From NCBI RefSeq assembly GCF_014841125.1, contig NZ_JACYTQ010000006.1, positions 186,001-250,000 of the forward strand: 64,000 nucleotides of DNA, given 5' to 3'. The notes beneath the pieces were generated by a model, which saw only the letters and a list, made by a program, of their open reading frames with translations, was not told where the DNA came from and ran no database searches. Shown piece after piece: positions 59,970 through 64,000 of this stretch (positions within the stretch are counted from its first letter, which is position 1; every line of letters begins with the position of its first letter). The position numbers and the translations under genes are program-made. The DNA is from Echinicola arenosa (GTDB taxonomy: Bacteria; Bacteroidota; Bacteroidia; Cytophagales; Cyclobacteriaceae).

Positions 59970-61130
59970 CTATTTATTCCAAGATATATTGATACGATCC
60001 AAAGCTTCCTGTATGGTGTCCTCAGGCACACATAAGGAAAACCTAATATAACCATGGCCATTACTTCCAAAAATATCACCGGGAGTGATGAAAATATGGT
60101 TTTCATAAAGCAGTTTGTCCACCAAGGCCATCGGATCGGTTTTATCAGCTAATTTGGCCCAAACAAACATGCCAGCACTTTCTTTTTCGCAAATAGCACC
60201 TACTCTTTCAGCTAATTTCCAGACAAGTTCTCTACGTTTTTGATAAATACTGTCCATTTGGTCAAACCAACTACTTTCCAAATTTAGGGCGGCAATGGCT
60301 CCTGCTTGAATTCCCAAAAACATGCCTGAGTCCATGTTGCTTTTTACTTTTAAAACTTCCTTAAGGTAATTGACTTGGCCGCAAAGAAACCCTACGCGCC
60401 AACCGGGCATATTGAAAGTTTTGCTTAGGGAATTAAGCTCTAAAGCAATATCTTTAGCTCCTTCGATGGAAAGGATGCTAAAAGGTTTTTCTGTAAGGAT
60501 AAAGCTGTAAGGATTGTCATTGACCAATAGGATTTGGTGGTCCTTAGCAAAATCTACTAGTTTCTTTAAGATTTCAATATTGGCTGTTGCCCCAGTGGGC
60601 ATATGGGGGTAGTTGACCCACATTAGTTTGATTCCTTCCTCTGCCAGTTTATTTAACTGATCAAAGTCAGGGAGCCAACGACTATCACCCTTTAAATCGT
60701 AATACATAGCTCTAGCACCTACCAATTCAGTGACAGACGAATATGTCGGATAGCCGGGATTTGGGATCAAGACCTTATCTCCAGGGTTTAAGTAAGCCAT
60801 TGAAATATGCATGATGGCTTCCTTGGACCCCATCATGGGAAGTATTTCATCCACAGGAGATAAAGTGGTGTCGTAATATTTTTGGTAAAAAGCAGCAATG
60901 GACTCCCGGAGTGCGGGGCTGCCTTGATAGCTTTGATAGCCATGGGATGTTTCCATTTGGCTGGTGCTATTTAATGCCTCAATTACACTTGGGTGGGGAG
61001 GCAAGTCTGGGCTGCCAATTCCCATATTGATAATTGGGTGACCTTCTGCTTTTAGTTTGGCAACTTCTCGGAGCTTTTTAGAAAAATAATATTCTTTAAC
61101 TTGGTTTAGTCTTTCTGCGGGCTTGATCAT
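59970..61130 (-). CDS. PLP-dependent aminotransferase (class I/II)
   Basis: 386-residue fold-type I aminotransferase. Visible: GIGSPDLPPHPSV near the start, YQSYQGSPALRESIAAFYQ, GSKEAIMHISMAYLNPGD, NYPHMPTGA, NDNPYSFI (PLP Asp/Tyr), the Schiff-base Lys in LNSLSKTFNMPGWRVGF, and YIRFSLC (Arg for the substrate carboxylate). Its place between pheA and tyrA suggests it aminates phenylpyruvate and 4-hydroxyphenylpyruvate, or prephenate; sequence is also near LL-diaminopimelate aminotransferases. Substrate by context only. Confidence 0.87.
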   Translation of the reverse strand: MIKPAERLNQVKEYYFSKKLREVAKLKAEGHPIINMGIGSPDLPPHPSVIEALNSTSQMETSHGYQSYQGSPALRESIAAFYQKYYDTTLSPVDEILPMMGSKEAIMHISMAYLNPGDKVLIPNPGYPTYSSVTELVGARAMYYDLKGDSRWLPDFDQLNKLAEEGIKLMWVNYPHMPTGATANIEILKKLVDFAKDHQILLVNDNPYSFILTEKPFSILSIEGAKDIALELNSLSKTFNMPGWRVGFLCGQVNYLKEVLKVKSNMDSGMFLGIQAGAIAALNLESSWFDQMDSIYQKRRELVWKLAERVGAICEKESAGMFVWAKLADKTDPMALVDKLLYENHIFITPGDIFGSNGHGYIRFSLCVPEDTIQEALDRINISWNK

Positions 61131-61136
61131 GGTAGG

Positions 61137-61970
61137 TTATTTAGTGCTTTTATACTCTCCCAAAACTTTGATTTTATGGCCTCTGTTGGTGAGGATCTCG
61201 ATTGTTTCATGATAGTCTTTAATATTGTTGAATATCATATCAATAAAAAAAGCATAATTCCAAGGTTCATCTATAACAGGGAGTGACTGGATTTTGGAGA
61301 GGTCCAGATTGTGCTCACTCATTGTAGTCAGTACTTTAGCTAGGCTTCCAGGTTCATTTTTAATGATCAGTTTGATTGAAGCTTTGTCGAAAGAGCTGTT
61401 TTCACTAGCCTTGTTTTCCTTTTGGACAATACAAAACCTTGTAAAGTTATTTTTGATCGTCTGTATGTCAGAAGCCAGAATGTCCAATTGGTAGAATTCG
61501 GCAGCTGATTTCCCGGCAATCGCGCCGACACCTTTTAGTTTTTCATCATTAATGGTTTTGGCTACCGCAGCAGTGTCAAGATCCTCAATCAATTTGATGT
61601 GGGGATAATGTTCAAAGAAAGCTTTGCATTGCAATAAAGCCATTGGGTGGGAGCGTACCTCTTTGATATCTTCAATACTTTGACCCTTCAATGCCATCAG
61701 TTGGTGGGCGATGGGAAGATAAAATTCCCCAATGATGCTGAGGTTGTTTCTGTCCATCAAATCATAATTGGGAAGGATGGCTCCAGCAATAGAGTTTTCC
61801 AAAGCTAATACCCCAATATCAGCTTCCTCATTGATAATTTTTCGCACTAATTCGGAAAAGCTCAAACATTCTATGACATTGATTTCAGAACCAAATTTGT
61901 TTAGTGCTACTTGATAGTGGTAGGATCCTTTGATGCCTTGAATGGCTACTCGTTGTTGTGGAGATTTCAA
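61137..61970 (-). CDS. pheA: Prephenate dehydratase
   Basis: Converts prephenate to phenylpyruvate. 277 residues: catalytic domain (about 1-180) beginning RVAIQGIKGSYHYQVALNKFG, with GVLALENSIAGAI and the NNFTRFCIV motif containing the conserved Thr-Arg-Phe; C-terminal ACT domain (about 200-275) with NEPGSLAKVLTTMSEHNLDLSKIQSLP. The canonical ESRP of the phenylalanine-binding ACT site reads QSLP here. No chorismate mutase is fused. TTG 61970 is the only start fitting the conserved N-terminus. It heads the run to the aminotransferase (6 bases away) and tyrA. Confidence 0.94.
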   Translation of the reverse strand: MKSPQQRVAIQGIKGSYHYQVALNKFGSEINVIECLSFSELVRKIINEEADIGVLALENSIAGAILPNYDLMDRNNLSIIGEFYLPIAHQLMALKGQSIEDIKEVRSHPMALLQCKAFFEHYPHIKLIEDLDTAAVAKTINDEKLKGVGAIAGKSAAEFYQLDILASDIQTIKNNFTRFCIVQKENKASENSSFDKASIKLIIKNEPGSLAKVLTTMSEHNLDLSKIQSLPVIDEPWNYAFFIDMIFNNIKDYHETIEILTNRGHKIKVLGEYKSTK

Positions 61971-62076
61971 TTTTGTGGAGGTTAGGTCAAGTGTTAGAAT
62001 TGTCCTGTGTAATTAGATCAGTCCATGCAAAATATCAATAGATTGACTTTTACTAGAATGGTTCCTGTGGGGAAAA

Positions 62077-62110
62077 TAAAAGCTGTCCACATTTGATAGA
62101 CAGCTTTTAA
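62077..62110 (-). terminator. Terminator of aroB-aroA
   Basis: On the minus strand TAAAAGCTGTC and GACAGCTTTTA pair around an 11-base loop and are followed by TTTTCCCC. It separates aroBA from pheA. Confidence 0.8.
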
Positions 62111-62114
62111 GTAT

Positions 62115-63326
62115 TTACAAAACGCCCACCAGTTCGCAATGTTTCCAAAAGCTTGGATAGGATTTGTTGACTACTTCTTTGTCTTCAATGATGACTTTCG
62201 TTTTGGTGGCTAAAGGCATAAATGCCATGGCCATTCTGTGGTCATCATAGGTGTGAATGGTTACTGTTTCAGGAATACCTGTGGATGGAATAAGTGTAAA
62301 CACTTCGTTTTCTTCTTCCACTAATTGGGCATTGAATTTGGCCAGCTCTTGCTGAAGAGCATAAATCCTGTCCGTCTCTTTGATCCTTAGGCTTTCCAGT
62401 CCTGTGAATTTACTTTTTTGCCCAATGATAGCACAGGTCACTGCAACTGTTTGGGCCAGGTCTGGGCAATGGGTAAAGTCAAATTCCTGAAGACCGGTAA
62501 CTGGCTTTTTGGTGAGTTGTATTCCTTCATTGGTGAATTCACTTTGAACGCCCAATTTGTCCATGATGTCTACGACTTTTGAGTCTCCTTGAAGGCTGTC
62601 TTTTTTGAGACCTTTTAGGAACAATGAGCCTTTTTCAGCACAGGCCAAAAGACTGAACCAATAGCTGGCTCCTGACCAATCGCTTTCCACTGCAAAGGCT
62701 GTGTTTTTATAAGATTGGTGAGGTACATTAATGATATTATCATGGAAAGTATATTGGATACCAAACTGTTTCATCAGCTCCAGTGTCATTTCAATATAAG
62801 TCCTTGATCCAATTTTTCCGGTTAGCTCCAAAGTCAACCCTTTGGGAAGCAGGGGGGCATTCATCAATAAAGCAGAAATATACTGGCTGCTTACGTCTCC
62901 ACGGATTTTGACATGATCGGTGAGTTGCTCAGAAAAGCCTTGGGTTTCCAATGGAGGGTATCCCTCTTTCCCTTTGTATTTGATTTTAGCTCCAATATTT
63001 CTAAGTGCGTCCACCAATATGCCAATTGGTCTTTCACACATTCTAGGAGTGCCTGTCAGCGTTTTTTTTCTATTTGACAAAGCGGCATAAGCGGTTAAAA
63101 AACGCATGGTGGTACCAGCGTCCAAGACATCCAAAATCTCAGGATCTTCTCGAAGAAGTCTGATCATGGTTTGGGTATCCCTTGCTTCTGCCAAATTGGA
63201 GATATCGTTTTCTCCCTCTGTAAGCGCATCAATGATCAATACCCTGTTGCTTTCGCTTTTTGAGGAAGGCAATGGGATAGTGACCTCACCAAAACCTGGT
63301 TTAGGCGCTAATGTTATATTGTTCAT
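62115..63326 (-). CDS. aroA: 3-phosphoshikimate 1-carboxyvinyltransferase (EPSP synthase)
   Basis: Transfers enolpyruvyl from PEP to shikimate-3-phosphate, step 6 of the shikimate pathway. 403 residues, short for the family (about 430): PLPSSKSESNRVLI (substrate Lys/Ser/Arg), DAGTTMRFLTAYAAL (about 68-82; PEP region, differs from the GNAGTAMRPL form), SSQYISALLM, DWSGASYWF, IKETDRIYAL (catalytic Lys-Glu-Thr-Asp-Arg), and DDHRMAMAFMPL. It overlaps the aroB stop by four bases (ATGA). Confidence 0.95.
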   Translation of the reverse strand: MNNITLAPKPGFGEVTIPLPSSKSESNRVLIIDALTEGENDISNLAEARDTQTMIRLLREDPEILDVLDAGTTMRFLTAYAALSNRKKTLTGTPRMCERPIGILVDALRNIGAKIKYKGKEGYPPLETQGFSEQLTDHVKIRGDVSSQYISALLMNAPLLPKGLTLELTGKIGSRTYIEMTLELMKQFGIQYTFHDNIINVPHQSYKNTAFAVESDWSGASYWFSLLACAEKGSLFLKGLKKDSLQGDSKVVDIMDKLGVQSEFTNEGIQLTKKPVTGLQEFDFTHCPDLAQTVAVTCAIIGQKSKFTGLESLRIKETDRIYALQQELAKFNAQLVEEENEVFTLIPSTGIPETVTIHTYDDHRMAMAFMPLATKTKVIIEDKEVVNKSYPSFWKHCELVGVL

Positions 63327-64000
63327 GGATGTTGAGCGTTGTAAAAATTTAGGGATTCAATGATGTCATCAAGGCTAACGGCAATATTGTAATCGCACTC
63401 TCCTATTTTTTTCAAGAGAGAACAATTGATGGTCTTTCCATCATTTTTCTTGTCTTGGAAGCACAGTTGAGCAATGGCATCGAGGTCTTCCTTAGGGATT
63501 TCAACTTTGCCAAATATTCCCAAAAGGGTTTCGATAATGGTATCAAGTTCATCTTTGGGAAGTCTAATGTGCTGATGGGATAAATAGGCCTCAGCAATCA
63601 TTCCAATGGCTATTGCTTCTCCGTGCAGAAGGTGCCTCTCTGTGTCAAGATAAAAGGACTCCACTGCATGACCAACAGTGTGACCAAAGTTGAGGATTTT
63701 TCTTAACCCTTCTTCTTTTGGGTCTTTGTTGACCACATCTTTTTTGATGTAAACCGATTTTTCAATAATGTCTTTCCAGGCTTGGGTTTCCCAATTATGT
63801 AGCTTTAGACTTCTGAAGTAATTCTCGTTTTTGATCAGTCCATGTTTGATGACTTCCGCGTAACCAGATCTAAGTTCCGGTAGGGGTAAAGTCTTCAAAA
63901 AAGCATCAGAGATAATTACAGTTTCTGGTTCATTGAATACTCCAATGTGGTTTTTGAATCCGTTGAAATCAATGCCAAGCTTACCGCCCACACTGGCATC
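63323..64000 (-). CDS. aroB: 3-dehydroquinate synthase, N-terminus cut by window edge
   Basis: Makes 3-dehydroquinate from DAHP with NAD+ and a divalent metal, step 2 of the shikimate pathway. The visible C-terminal about 225 residues start in DASVGGKLGIDF and include PELRSGYAEVIKHGLI (metal Glu), ILNFGHTVGHAVES (metal His) and LLHGEAIAIGM (metal His), all standard AroB sites. The N-terminal NAD-binding half lies beyond base 64000. Translationally coupled to aroA. Confidence 0.95.
   Translation of the reverse strand, partial: DASVGGKLGIDFNGFKNHIGVFNEPETVIISDAFLKTLPLPELRSGYAEVIKHGLIKNENYFRSLKLHNWETQAWKDIIEKSVYIKKDVVNKDPKEEGLRKILNFGHTVGHAVESFYLDTERHLLHGEAIAIGMIAEAYLSHQHIRLPKDELDTIIETLLGIFGKVEIPKEDLDAIAQLCFQDKKNDGKTINCSLLKKIGECDYNIAVSLDDIIESLNFYNAQHP

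Overview
The window is a continuous stretch of Bacteroidota chromosome, most like the marine gliding Cyclobacteriaceae (Algoriphagus/Cyclobacterium/Echinicola type). This is inferred from the gliding lipoprotein gldH beside ricT, the folP-cdaA pair divergent from DUF1599 and a BT_3928-like gene, the SDR-type threonine dehydrogenase with kbl, the FadL-like barrel, the NlpE-like lipoprotein, promoters of the TTG-N20-TAnnTTTG type, weak Shine-Dalgarno sequences and about 40% G+C. I see no transposase, integrase, phage gene, CRISPR array, rRNA or tRNA. The content is core metabolism plus a few conserved genes of unknown function. About 56 protein genes are supported, two of them cut by the window ends.

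Layout. 1-5.2 kb: partial leucyl aminopeptidase (-), then rsmA, mgtE, a 2-hydroxyacid dehydrogenase, greA and a HIT protein (+). 5.3-7.0 kb: rlmD and a small unknown gene (-). 7.2-12.0 kb: an SDR oxidoreductase followed by a 1326-residue DUF4011 superfamily-1 helicase. 12.0-17.5 kb (-): recQ, purD, ricT, gldH. 17.6-19.7 kb: arabinose-5-phosphate isomerase and mannose-1-phosphate guanylyltransferase (sugar precursors for the envelope). 19.7-22.4 kb (-): OsmC-like, Ldh2-family dehydrogenase, Ppx/GppA. 22.6-25.3 kb: carboxyltransferase subunit and M42 peptidase.

25.8-32.2 kb is the most distinctive block: agaS, a LacC-like kinase, a second PfkB kinase, a class II aldolase, an amidohydrolase and a Tat-type GH109 oxidoreductase-fold glycosidase. 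Together these could form a route from alpha-linked N-acetylgalactosamine to triose phosphates, with the amidohydrolase filling the missing deacetylase step (inference). Two inverted repeats precede it.

32.4-37.1 kb: guaA, a TPR/periplasmic-binding lipoprotein-activator-like protein, hemL. 37.1-41.5 kb: DUF3667 membrane protein, ArsC/Spx-fold protein, NlpE-like lipoprotein, and the divergent tdh/kbl threonine-degradation pair around an 18-bp inverted repeat. 41.5-45.5 kb: cdaA-folP (-) back to back with DUF1599, a BT_3928-like DoxX protein and aroK (+). 45.5-51.6 kb: FadL-like porin, low-complexity lipoprotein, proS, nfeD-floA. 51.7-57.8 kb: WG-repeat protein, hemA, HhH membrane protein, YtcJ-like amidohydrolase lipoprotein, HsdR_N-like nuclease-fold protein. 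57.8-58.3 kb is a 519-bp gap with a candidate promoter, competing hairpins and a strong terminator before a BtuF-like protein without a signal peptide. 59.1-64 kb (-): aroB-aroA, a terminator, then pheA, an aminotransferase and tyrA. With aroK these supply much of aromatic amino-acid synthesis.

Many 3' ends carry strong hairpin terminators, often overlapping the last codons. Several genes have only TTG or GTG starts (mgtE, kdsD, recQ, DUF1599, pheA).
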